Shown here: piece after piece, positions 1 to 10,400 of the stretch | Layout: every line of letters starts with the position of its first letter | How positions within the stretch are numbered: the first letter of the stretch is position 1 | Source: Planctomycetota bacterium | Lineage (GTDB): Bacteria; Planctomycetota; UBA1135; UBA2386 | Length of the DNA: 64,000 bases | NCBI GenBank assembly: GCA_020638695.1 | Contig: JACKIB010000009.1 | Coordinates: forward strand, 1 to 64,000 | Reading direction: 5' to 3' | The notes under the pieces: generated by a model | The model's database searches: none | The model's input: only the letters and a program-made list of their open reading frames with translations | Told to the model about the DNA's origin: nothing | Made by a program: the position numbers and the translations under genes

Positions 1-919
1 CCCGCTGACACACCGGCGTGGCGGCCGGGATGGTCGTGTTCAACGCGAACGTCCCGGACGCGTCGGCCGCGATGCCCAGGGTGATCGCGTTCGGCACGTA
101 GAAGAAGCAGCCGGGCGCGCCGATCAGCGCCAGATCGAGCGCCGGCGAGCTGCGGTTGAGGTTGATCGACAGCCAGCCACCGGCGTTGGCGACCGCGCCG
201 CCGAGGTTCACGCCGAACGCCTGGCCCACCTGCCCGGTGCCGGTGAACGACAGGGTCGGCGTCAGGCTGTTGCTCCCCAGGCAGCCGCGGCCGAACGTGT
301 GCACGTCCGCGCCCGAGGCGACGACTTCGAGCTTCAGCGCGCCGGTCGCGACCGTGCCGGTCGTCGGCGGGGTGCCGGTCCAGCCGTAGCTGTAGACGCG
401 GTTGAGCACGTCGCGGTGGAACCCGGTGGTGCCGGCCATGTTGGTCCCGGTCACCGTGATCTGCACGACGAGGTTCGCGCCGTTCGCCGCGATGTAGATG
501 TAGTCACGGTCCAGGCCGACTCGGTTCCACACGTTCGCCGTGAGGTCCCAGTTGTGATCCTTGCAGCTCAGTACCGTTTGCACGTTTGCTGCCAGGTTGG
601 CGGAGAAGGTGCCGCTGAGTGTGGTGGCGCTGGTCTGGCCGAGCACGATCTCGATCGAGTCGACGTGGTGGTCACCGGTGCCGCAAGGAGAGAAGCCGAG
701 GTCGCAGATCCGAACCACCGGTGCGTTGCCGAGGTCCGCGGCGGTGACCATGCACTGGTAGACCTGGTTGGCCCAGGTCGTCGAGGACGCAGTGGTTCCG
801 AACGGGATCACGTTGCAGGTGCCCGACGACGGCGTGTTGCTGGGAACGTAGTAGCTCGTTTGCGCGGGGATCGCGGCGAGCAACAGGCCGAGGGCGAGAG
901 CGTGGAGATGGAGCTTCAT
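1..919 (-). CDS. Secreted protein with a planctomycete-type C-terminal module (3' end missing)
   Basis: This reading frame is open from an ATG at 917-919 to the left edge of the window, so the C-terminus is missing. The first 20 residues (MKLHLHALALGLLLAAIPAQ) form a clear signal peptide, so the product is exported. The mature part is rich in Thr, Ser, Gly and Asn and contains paired cysteines. The last ~90 visible residues start with FGRGCLGSNSLTP and continue through LALIGAPGCFFYVPNAITLG, a pattern I associate with C-terminal modules repeated in many secreted planctomycete proteins (from memory, not searched). No enzymatic motif is visible. It is probably a cell-surface or secreted structural protein. 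It is transcribed in the same direction as the kelch gene upstream. Confidence 0.75.
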   Translation of the reverse strand, partial: MKLHLHALALGLLLAAIPAQTSYYVPSNTPSSGTCNVIPFGTTASSTTWANQVYQCMVTAADLGNAPVVRICDLGFSPCGTGDHHVDSIEIVLGQTSATTLSGTFSANLAANVQTVLSCKDHNWDLTANVWNRVGLDRDYIYIAANGANLVVQITVTGTNMAGTTGFHRDVLNRVYSYGWTGTPPTTGTVATGALKLEVVASGADVHTFGRGCLGSNSLTPTLSFTGTGQVGQAFGVNLGGAVANAGGWLSINLNRSSPALDLALIGAPGCFFYVPNAITLGIAADASGTFALNTTIPAATPVCQR

Positions 920-1091
920 GGGAGTTGAGGTGAGGAAGGGACGAAGACGACGCGGATGTGACCCAGGCGGGCCTCATCTCACCCCCGACCCTAGCTCGTC
1001 TGCCGCTGGTCGACAACCCGTCGGCCCACGACGGCTCGTGCCAGCACCCCGTACGTGCGAGCCGCCGCAGCGGTGCGCCTCCCGTGTCGAG

Positions 1092-2561
1092 CTACCGCGG
1101 CTGGTAGATCTCGCAGGGCAGCGTGCCGCCGCCCGCGATCAGCACGGTGCCATCGGGCAGCGAGACGGCGACGGCACCGACCCGCGCGACCTGTAGGGGG
1201 CCTGTGGGAGCGATCGTCGAGCCATCGAAGCGATCCGAGGCAGTCAGGGGCTCGAGCTTCAGTTCCGTTGACGTCAACTTCAGTTCGAACCCGCCCGCGA
1301 TCAGGCAGCCGCTGGCTCCGACTGGGGCGAGTGCCGGCAGGGCTCGCCCACGGCCGAGCGCCATCGCGCCCGAGAATCCGCCCAGCAGTCCCGGCGTGTA
1401 GGTCACCGCGTCGGCCACCGACGTGATCGCCAGGTTGACGAAGTCGATCGTCAGGCCACCCGCGAGCAACGCCTTGCCGTTGCGCAGCGCCACGGCGCCG
1501 TGCAGCATCCGCGCCTGGGCCATCACCCGCGGCAGACCGAACACGTTCAACGCGGGCGTGTAGGACTGTGCGGTCGCGGACACCAGCGGCACGTTGAGGA
1601 TCGGCACGACCGACAACCCGCCGGCCACCAGTACTTCGCCGTTACCGAGCGTGGTTGCGGAGTGGAACACTTTCTGTTCCAACAGCGAAGGGCCGGCGCT
1701 GAAGGTCTGCGCCACCGGGTCGTAGATCTCGCTGGTGCGGAGGATCCCGGCCAGGAACGCCGGCAGGTTGCTGAAGTCCAGTGACTGCGCGCCGCCGACC
1801 ACCAGTACCCGACCGTTGGTGAGCAGTGCCGCGGCGTGGCCCGCGCGGGCGCTGGCCATGCCGGCCAGGGCCTTCGATTGGCCGGTCGCGGGGTCGAACA
1901 CGAATGCGTCTTGCACCGGCTGTCCGGTCAGTCCGATGCCGCCGCAAACCAGGATCGTGCCATCTGCCAGTTCGGTCTGGGTGGCCAGGATGTTGCCCGA
2001 GGGCACGACGCCGGCGATGCGGAAGGACTCGAGTGACGGGTCGTACTCCTGCACCGCCGGACCGGAGCCGCCGATCAGCAGCACCTTGCCGTTCTTCTGC
2101 ACGAATCCCTGGCCGGTGACGATCGGGGCGAGTGCGGCGCTCAGCGTCGCGGCGAAGGTGTCCCGCTGCTGCAGGGTGATGCGCAGCAAGTTCGACACGT
2201 TGCCCAGCGGTGCGAGTTCGAGCGACTGCAGTGACATGCGCACGCCGTACAGCGTGGGCAGGTTCGGCACCGGAATCGCGGCGGACGCGGTGCCCGAGGC
2301 ATTGAGGGTGCCGACGAACGGCGGGAGGGCGAGGCACACGTCCAGCCAGGTGAGGTCGATCGACAGCTTGATGCCGGGAATCGGCTCGATCGGCGTCTCG
2401 GTCTCGGAGAACAGCAGCAGGTACGGTGCGTTGGCCGTGCCGCGGAGCTGCAAGGTGCTGGTCCCCGGAACCGCGCCGCCGTCGCCGGTGGTGGCGAGCT
2501 GCATCTGGGCCGGGAGGGAGGTGAGCAGGAGAAGGGCGAACGCGGCGGTTGGTTTGCGCAT
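1092..2561 (-). CDS. Secreted kelch-repeat protein
   Basis: 489 residues from the ATG at 2559-2561, chosen because it opens a good signal peptide (MRKPTAAFALLLLTSLPAQ). An in-frame start 52 codons upstream would bury it. From about residue 150 onward the protein has successive kelch-type blades of the form DGTILVCGG, NGRVLVVGG, NGEVLVAGG, NGKALLAGG and DGTVLIAGG, each preceded by a strand ending in an aromatic-Asp-Pro. This predicts a six- or seven-bladed beta-propeller related to the galactose oxidase/kelch fold. No oxidase copper ligands were identified, so a binding or adhesive role outside the membrane is more likely than catalysis. The ~150 residues before the propeller resemble nothing I recognise. 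Confidence 0.8.
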   Translation of the reverse strand: MRKPTAAFALLLLTSLPAQMQLATTGDGGAVPGTSTLQLRGTANAPYLLLFSETETPIEPIPGIKLSIDLTWLDVCLALPPFVGTLNASGTASAAIPVPNLPTLYGVRMSLQSLELAPLGNVSNLLRITLQQRDTFAATLSAALAPIVTGQGFVQKNGKVLLIGGSGPAVQEYDPSLESFRIAGVVPSGNILATQTELADGTILVCGGIGLTGQPVQDAFVFDPATGQSKALAGMASARAGHAAALLTNGRVLVVGGAQSLDFSNLPAFLAGILRTSEIYDPVAQTFSAGPSLLEQKVFHSATTLGNGEVLVAGGLSVVPILNVPLVSATAQSYTPALNVFGLPRVMAQARMLHGAVALRNGKALLAGGLTIDFVNLAITSVADAVTYTPGLLGGFSGAMALGRGRALPALAPVGASGCLIAGGFELKLTSTELKLEPLTASDRFDGSTIAPTGPLQVARVGAVAVSLPDGTVLIAGGGTLPCEIYQPR

Positions 2562-2762
2562 CGGGAGGTGTGGTGAACCTGCCCAGTATTGTATTCGGAC
2601 CAGGTCCTGGGGGACGCGAACCTGGAATGTGGCTTCGGCCGGGTTCACGCGCAGGCGCGTCGTGGCCGTACGCGTGGTGACAGCGCGGGCTTGTCGCAGG
2701 ATCGTCGACGCGGGCACCCGCCGCCGGTCAGGTAATGTCCTTGGGTCCTGGCGCGTCGCGCG

Positions 2763-2894
2763 TCAGCGCAGCGCCCCCACCAACCACAGCAGGCCGAGCC
2801 ACCAAGGCACGGCGACCAGCAAGAAGCCGAACGTCACTGTGATCCAATGAACCCAGGGCATGCCCTGAGATGGGACCCCAACCGACTTGTTCAT
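2763..2894 (-). CDS. Small single-span membrane protein, 43 residues
   Basis: Starts at the ATG at 2892-2894, which has a strong ribosome-binding site (GAGGGGA) at the right spacing; an in-frame ATG 30 codons upstream has none. The peptide has a short polar N-terminus (MNKSVGVPSQGMP) and then a hydrophobic, tryptophan-rich stretch from about residue 14 to the end (VHWITVTFGFLLVAVPWW and on to LLWLVGALR), giving one or two closely spaced membrane passes. No family is recognised. It is divergent from the SGNH hydrolase gene at 3033. The strong start site is the main reason to call it a gene. Confidence 0.5.
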   Translation of the reverse strand: MNKSVGVPSQGMPWVHWITVTFGFLLVAVPWWLGLLWLVGALR

Positions 2895-3032
2895 TTCGAT
2901 CGTCCCCTCGCGTTGCGTTGCGGAGCGTGACACCCCGTTATTATGGGAGGTTCCGGCGGAAAACCGCCAACGGAAATCGGCCACCCTCGGCTGTTACTGT
3001 TGACCGTGTGATGTGCCGGGATCGGATCCACT

Positions 3033-4085
3033 ATGGTCTGCGGGGTGTCCGCGACCCCAGCTTCCCCGCCCAAGCAGGGCACCGCGCGTCGAGGCTGGCG
3101 GGTGCGCCTGACATTGCTCGCGTCCGCCGTGCTCGGCACCGTGCTCGGTGCCGAGGTGGTGTTGTGGGCGGTCGACGCATACCCACCCATGCCGCGCAGC
3201 TATCCGGGCGATCACGGCAATCGTGAGCACCCCACCTTCGTCGCCGACGCGGTGCTCGGCTGGCGAACCAGGCCGAACCTCGACATCGTGCTCCACGGCG
3301 AAGGCGGCGCGGTGCCCGTCCTGGCGGATGCGAGTGGGCGTCGAACGGGCCGGGGCCGCGCGAAATCGGCGACTCGACCGCATCGCGTCCTGCTCGGTGG
3401 TGACTCGTTCATCTGGGGCGCGGGCGTCGCGTTCGAAGACTCCCTGGCTGCTCGGCTGGAGAGGCGCTTCCCGACGCTGCACGTCGAAAACGTCGCGCAG
3501 CCGGGCTACGGCCTGGACCAGGCGGTGTTGGCCATCGAGCACGCGGGTTTGCAGCCGGCACCGGCGTTGGTGGTCCTCGGCATCTACCCGAACAACCTGG
3601 GTCGCAGCTTGACCGCCTACCGCGCCGACCTCGGGATCAACAAGCCGACGTTTCGGCTCGACGGTGGGGATCTCGTGCAGCTGACTCCGGACGACCGACC
3701 GACCGCGCTGTTCCGCTGGTGCGAGACCCACTCGCGGGTGTGGGGATTGTGGCGCCGCGCCCAGCGCCGAGTGGGATTCGAGCACGGAGTCGGTCCGTGG
3801 TGGAAGGTCAACGAGGCGCTGCTCGAGCGACTGCGCACGCGAATCGCTGCAGCCGGTTCCCGACTGGTACTGGTGCACGTGCCACTGCACGCCTGGCGCT
3901 CGTTCGGTGGATTGGTGGAGTATGCGAAGCGGCACGGCGTGCCGCTGGTCGATCCGGTGCAGATGGACCGCCAAAAACCCGCGGGGCTCTACTTCGAGCC
4001 GGCGGGTCACCTCACCCCGAAGGGGCACGAGTACTTGGCGGACAAGGTCGTCGCTTGGATCGAGCGGTCCGGGCTCGGGTTCTGA
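3033..4085 (+). CDS. Membrane-anchored SGNH-type hydrolase
   Basis: 350 residues. An N-terminal hydrophobic segment (about residues 25-50, VRLTLLASAVLGTVLGAEVV) acts as signal anchor. The SGNH/GDSL fold is indicated by block I at about residue 124 (LLGGDSFIWGAG, nucleophile Ser), a block III-like VVLGIYPNN at about residue 180, and a C-terminal HLTPKGH that supplies the catalytic His. This pattern is typical of extracytoplasmic esterases or O-acetyl-handling proteins of the DltD/AlgX/WssI type, although the substrate cannot be read from the sequence. A GTG at 3045 is an alternative start. The gene is divergent from the small membrane peptide and is followed by 374 bp before the next CDS. Confidence 0.75.
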   Translation: MVCGVSATPASPPKQGTARRGWRVRLTLLASAVLGTVLGAEVVLWAVDAYPPMPRSYPGDHGNREHPTFVADAVLGWRTRPNLDIVLHGEGGAVPVLADASGRRTGRGRAKSATRPHRVLLGGDSFIWGAGVAFEDSLAARLERRFPTLHVENVAQPGYGLDQAVLAIEHAGLQPAPALVVLGIYPNNLGRSLTAYRADLGINKPTFRLDGGDLVQLTPDDRPTALFRWCETHSRVWGLWRRAQRRVGFEHGVGPWWKVNEALLERLRTRIAAAGSRLVLVHVPLHAWRSFGGLVEYAKRHGVPLVDPVQMDRQKPAGLYFEPAGHLTPKGHEYLADKVVAWIERSGLGF

Positions 4086-4459
4086 GTTCTGCCGACCGCT
4101 GGCGCCACTGTTCGTGGAGCTCGAGATGCCGGGACCGAGTCTCTCGATACTGCTTCGGGGCTGCGCGCCGGGGACCGTGATCGCTCGATGTCGGGACGTT
4201 TTCCTCGGCTGTGGAATCCGCGGTAGCGGATGCGGCTGCCGGAGCGGCTTTCCGTCCCTTGATGGTCGAGGGTCGAGTCCGCACGATCCGCGGTCGATCC
4301 GCTGCGAAAGCGCGGGCTCGATGCTGGCACGGTCGAACCGAGCCGGTCCGGTCCGGGTGGTCAGTGTCGGGTGATCCGCACGACCCCGATCCGACGGAAC
4401 TCGGGCCGCGGGGTCCCGTTGGCGGCCGCCAGCGAGGATCGACTCCTCCAAGACTCGAC
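4086..4459. other. Intergenic stretch, nothing recognised
   Basis: This 374-bp stretch separates the SGNH hydrolase gene from the giant VIT/vWA gene. The reading frame of the giant gene stays open through most of it, but there is no signal peptide or convincing start until the ATG at 4460. No terminator, RNA or repeat was recognised. Confidence 0.4.
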
Positions 4460-7400
4460 ATGAACCGAACGCACTGCGGGATCGCCTTCACTCTGTTCAC
4501 CCTGGCCCTGTCGTGGCGGTCGTCGGATCCCCAGGCGGAGGCACCGGTAGCCACGGTGGTACCGGACGGGCGGGTCGGTACGGTGGTGGATCGGCAGGGC
4601 ACTGCGCTGGTGCGCCCGGTGGGGAAGGATCGGTGGTCGTTGTTGCGGCAACGCGCGTTGGTGATGCCCGGGGATCAGGTGCGGACGCCGGTCGCGGGGG
4701 CCAACGCGGTGGAGATCGACCTTTCGACTGGGGGCAAGCTGGTGGTCGGACCCGGCGCGCTCGTCGAGTTGTCGGAGGTGGGGAAGGTGCGGCTCTACCG
4801 CGGCGACCTCGCGGTCGTGCCGGGCAAGGCGGCGGTCGTGGTACGCGGTCCGGGTGGCTTCGAACAATCGATTGCCAAGCCGACCGACCTGAGGGCCGCG
4901 GACGGCAAGACGGTGGCGCTCGGTGCAGCGCCGCGCTGGCTCACGGGCTACCGGTCGTCGACCACCGACGAGTGGGTCGGAGCGCTGTTGGCCAAGGTCG
5001 ACGGCCGGGATGTCCCGCTCACGGTCGGCTACCACAAGGTCGACGTGGTGATCCGCGACCAGATCGCGCAGACCACCGTCGAACAGTCGTTCCGCAACAC
5101 CACCGGCGCGCGGCTGGAGGGCGTGTTCACCTTCCCGTTGCCCGCCGACGCGTCGATCAGCGGTTTCGGAATGTGGATCGGCAACGAGTTGGTCGAGGCG
5201 GACATCGTCGAGAAGGAGCGGGCGAGGCAGATCTACGAGGACATCTTGCGGCGCAAGAAAGACCCTGGGCTGCTCGAGTGGAGCGGCGGAAACCTGTTCA
5301 AGGCGCGGGTCTTCCCGATCGAGCCGCACTCGGAGAAGCGGATCCGACTGCGCTACACCCAGGTGCTGCCGCTCGCCGGCGACACGCTGCGGTACCGCTA
5401 TGCGCTGCGCAGCGAGCTCCTGCGCAAGAATCCGCTGCGCAAGCTGGACATCAAGGTCTCGGTCGCGTCGGCGCGCAAGCTGCACGGCGTCACCTCGCCG
5501 ACCCACGAGGTGCGGGTGCGCAACACCGACCATGCAGCGACGCTGGAGTACGATGCCGAGCAGGTAACCCCCGAGCGGGACTTCGAGGCGAAGATCACCG
5601 TCGACCGAAGCACACCGTTGACCGTCGTTCCGCATCGGCGCGGCGACGACGGGTACTTCCTGATGTGGCTCACGCCCCCGGGCGCGGGCGCAGGGGGCTG
5701 GCAGCGCGATCTCGTGCCGGACGGTGAGCCCGTCGAGGTGCTGGTGGTCGCCGATACGTCGGCGTCGATGGACTCGGCGGCGCGCCAGCGGCAGGCGGAG
5801 TTCCTGCGGGCGTTGCTCGGCATGCTCGGGCCGAAGGACCGCTTCCAGCTGTGCACCGCGGACGTCGAAGTGGCCAAGCACACCGCCGCACCGGTCGCGG
5901 TCACCGAGGAGAGCATCGGTGGCGCGCTGAGCTTCCTCGCGGAGCGCGCCTCGTTGGGTTGGACCGACCTCGACCGCGTGCTGACGCGGATTGCCGCGGA
6001 CGCACGCCCGGGGACCGTCGTGGTGTACGTCGGCGACGGCATCGGTACGACCGGGGATGCCGACCCGGTCGCGCTGGCGGCGCGCGTGCGGGCCGCTGCG
6101 GGCCGGGTTCGCGGTGTGGTGCACGCGGTGCCGACCGCATCGACCTACGAGCGCGGCGTGCTCGAGGCACTGGCCGGTCTCGGTGGCGGGGCGATCCACG
6201 ATGCGGCGGTGGATCCGACGGAAGCGGCGTTCCATCTGCTCGCCGAAGCGGCCCGGCCGGCGATCAAGAACCTGCAGGTGCGCTTCGATGGAGTGCGCAC
6301 GGCGCGGGTCTACCCGGGCACGCTGGCAAACCTCCCGACCGGCTCGCAGCATGCGGTGCTCGGGCGCTACCTACCCACTGGCGCGGACCAGAGTGGCAGC
6401 GTCGTGGTGACGGGCACCCTCGACGGCAAGCCGGTGCGCTACACCACCGCAGTGCAGCTCGCCGACGCCGAGCACGGCAACTCGTTCGTCCCGCGCCTGT
6501 GGGCGCGGCGCCACGTCGACGCCTTGCTGGCCGAGGGCCGCAGCCCGTCGGTCAAGGCCGACATCGTCGCGTTCAGCGAGGAGTTCGGCATCATGACGCC
6601 GTACACCTCGTTCCTCGTGCTCGAGAACGACGAGGACCGCAAGCGCTACGGGGTGGAGCGCCGCGTGCACATGCGGGACGGCGAGCGGTTCTTCACCGCG
6701 GGCCGCGATGCGGCGAGCACCGAAATCCTGCGGCAGCAGATGCGGGCGGCGAAGACCTACCGGCTGCAGCTCAAGCTGCGCATGCTCGCGGAGATCGAGC
6801 GGCTCGGGCGCGACCTCAGTGGCTGGTCGGTCGCCGTCAGCAATCCCGTGTCCCGACCGGTCGACAGCCTACGCGCCGGCTGGGACGGCGAGTTGGGATT
6901 GTCCGTCGCCAAGAACCACGGACCCGGCGCCGGTCCGGTCACCGGTGCGTTGCCGTCGGAGGAGGACCAAGGAGACCTCGACAAACTCGCGTTCGAACCG
7001 CCGACGGCGCAGCCGGCGTTGCAGGACTACGACGTCGACTACCGCGATCTGCCCGCCGCGACGAAGGCGATGCTCCCGTCGGTGGAGAAGCGCGTGGACA
7101 GGAGCTCAGACGGCTACTTCAGGATGGGCGGCGCGTCCGGTCCGCGTACCCTCGCGCCCCCGCGTCAGCCGCCCGGTCCGGTGTCCTTCGCGTTCTACGG
7201 GTTCCCCGAGCTTCCCGCCCCGCACGTCCCGGCCACCCAGCCGACCCTCGCGCGCTGGTCCGAGGCGGTGCGTGAACTGGTCGCCACCCTCGACCGCCGG
7301 GCTCGACTCCGCAATTCGAAGCAGGCGTTCCACCTGGTGCAGACGGTGATGACAGTGCACCGCGCGCAGGGGCGGATCACCCACTGGCGGCGCGCCGAAG

Positions 7401-10400
7401 GTCGCTACTGTGCGGGTGAGTGGACGCTTCGTCACACCGGCCGCCAGACCCAGCCGATGTTGCAGTATGTCTACGCCGGCCGGCGCGGGGTGGTGGCCGA
7501 GGCGGTGCACCTCGGCCGCGTGCGTGACGCCGACGCGCACGATGCGCGGTTCGCGTTCCCGTTGCACGACTACTCTCAGGTCGACCTGCAGCGATCGTTT
7601 GCCGGCTACTCCGCCGCACTCACGCCAGCCGGAACGGCAGTGGTCAAGTTGGTGCTCACCGCACCGGCACCGGCGACGGCACGGCTGGAGCTGACGATCG
7701 ACCGCGAGCGCAGGGTGGTGTTGTCCGCCACCGAGGTGCGGAATGGCAAGACGGCGTGGACCACCGTGTTCACGGATTTCGTGGCGCGTGGCGGGGAGTT
7801 CTTCGCCCGGCGTTCGGAGCGGCGTGATTCGCGCGGGCGGGTGATTCGGCGCGAGACCCTCGAGGTCGAAGTCGCCGACCCGCAGTCCTGCCGCACCGCG
7901 ATGCAGCGGCAGATCGCCGCACAAGGTGACGTCGCGATGCTCGGCCAGAAGGATCCGGAGCTCGCGGCGGCCAAGAAGTCCTTGGCGGCCGGCGGCGGGG
8001 GTCTCGCCGAGCACTTGCGCTTGGCAACCCACTACCAGTCGACGCAGCGCTGGACCGAGGCGTGGGCGTCGTTCGACCGCGCGGCGGCAGTGATGGGCGA
8101 CAAGCCAGCGGTGCCGATGATGCGCTTGCGGCTGCTGACGGTGAGTCGGCGCGGCCCGGCGATGCTGGAGCACGCGCGGCGGATCGTCACGGGTTGGAAC
8201 GCCGCACTGCGGGGCGGCAAGACCCCGGCAGGAATCGACTTCCTGGTCGAGCTCTTGCGAACTTCAGTGTTCCAACAAGTTTCGAGTGCCGAACAGCTCG
8301 CGCTGCTGGACTCGCTTGCCCCGCTGTACCGCCGTCCGTTGCCGGACGCGGCCCCGGAATACCTCGCCGCCGACCGCGACCACCGCGACCTGGCGCTGCG
8401 ACGGTTCCGGGCGAGCGCGCTCGAGTCGTTGCAACGGTTGGCCCCGGCCCTGCAACTCCGCGCCGAAACCGCGGCACGGCACCCGCTGGATTTCGCCGCG
8501 GTGCAGGACTACGTGTCGGCCCTGGGGCGATACGCCGACTACGCCGGTCAGATCGGCGTGGTCCGCAGCAAGCTGGCGCAGCCGCAGTCGTGGTTGCGCA
8601 GCGAGCTGCGGTTCTGGTTCCAGGTCTGGCACGATGCCCTCTACTCGCTGCGCGACCTCGACGGTCTGGTGCAGGTCGGCAGCGAATGGCTGACGAAGGA
8701 CCCGGAGAGCAGCGAGGGCTACGACCGTTGGCTGAGCAGTCAGATGTTCAAGCGGCGCGAGAGCGAGGTCGTGGGCTGGATCCGCAAGGCGTTGGACAAT
8801 GCCGATCCGCGCGACCCCGTGGGGCGCGCGCGGCTGCAGGCCGCGGTGCACCACGCGCTCGGCCGCGGCTGGCAGCTGAACGACAACGCGATCGACGCGC
8901 AGTGGCAGCAGCCGCTCGCCCGCGTCGTGCGGCGCTGCGCCCAGAGCGACGCCCCCGAGGCACTGCAGATTGCCGGCGAGGTGTTCGGCAGCTGGCAGTT
9001 CCGTCGCACCGACGCCTGGAAGGAGATCCAGTCGGCGTTGCGCGGCGACTTCCTCGGCGCGGCCGCGACCATGTCGCTGCGCCGACTCGGCGCCTACCTC
9101 ACGTGGTTGTCGTGGCATCGGAACTCGGTCGATCGATCCGCCTGGCAGCAGGCGCGTGACGCACTCCGTGCGCGGTTCGATGGCGCCGCGGATCCGTCCG
9201 CTCAGCAGGTGCTCGGCGGCCACTTGCTCGCCTTGCTCGACGCGTGGCCGGAGAAGACGCAGGCACTCGCGTTCCTTCGTCACTGGCTGGCCGTCGCCAA
9301 GACCGCGCCGGAGTCGGTTGCCGCCAAGTTGTTCCAGCGCCAGCTGACCGGAGACTGGACCGCCGCACTCGAGGACGAGGTGTTCGCGTTGGTTCCACGG
9401 TTGCAGCCAGAACGCGCCGAGCCGATCCGTCGCGGAGAGATCGCCGCCGCAGCGGCCCGCCAGCTTGCGGATCGGTTGCTGGCGATTCGGGTGCGCGCCG
9501 CGCTCGGTCCGGTCGAGCAGCTCGAGAAGCTGCCGAGAACCGAGCGTCGTGACCGCACCGAACGCGCCCGCAAGGCGGCGCGTCAGGCGCTGGCTGCGCG
9601 CTTCGGCGCCGCCGCAGCCGCCGCGTCGAAGTTGCACCGGCCGTGGTTCGTGCTCGAACAGCTCGGCTTCGATGCCGAGGCGGGCGGCGATCGGTCGATC
9701 ACCGTCCAGCGCGCCGCGGAGTTGCTCGACGCCGTGCCGGGGCGGGGCGACGACGAGCCGTCGCTCAACCGCATTCTGCGGGCGCGGAGTGCCGTCACCA
9801 TGGCCTATGCCGCGACCCGTCGCGACACCGCGGCGACGGTCGGAGACACCGTGCTCGCACACCTGCAGCGCCACCTCGCCGCCGACCCGAAGGCGCTCGA
9901 CTGGCGTCGCGAGATCTTCCGGTTGTTGGTCGCACTGGACCGCACCGACGAGCTCACCGCGCTGCTTCAGAAGTGGATCGACGCCGGTGAGGCGCAGTCG
10001 GAATGGCGCGTCGCCCTGGGCTACCTGATGGCCGAGCGCGGCAAGGTCGCGCAGGCCGCAGCGGTGTTCGAACGGGTCGAGAAGGTCGACGAGCTGAGTG
10101 CCGAGGACTACCGGACCCTGGCCACGTGGTACTTGGTGTTGGGTGACGACGCGCACCGCGCCACGGCGCAGGAGCGGAGTTTCGAAGTCAGTGCCGAGTA
10201 CCAGTTGGGTCGGCGGTTGCAGCGGCTGCGCGGCCGCCTGAATCGCCCCGGTGCAGGCTTGTCCGGCGCGGTGGCGACCGAAGATCTCGCCGCGCTCCGG
10301 GTGTTGCTCCGCAAGGCGAGCTACCCGGCGAACTACGTCTGGCAGGTGCGCAGCGCCTACCAGTCGAGCAAGGAGTTCCGCATCCTCGGGACCTTGCCGT

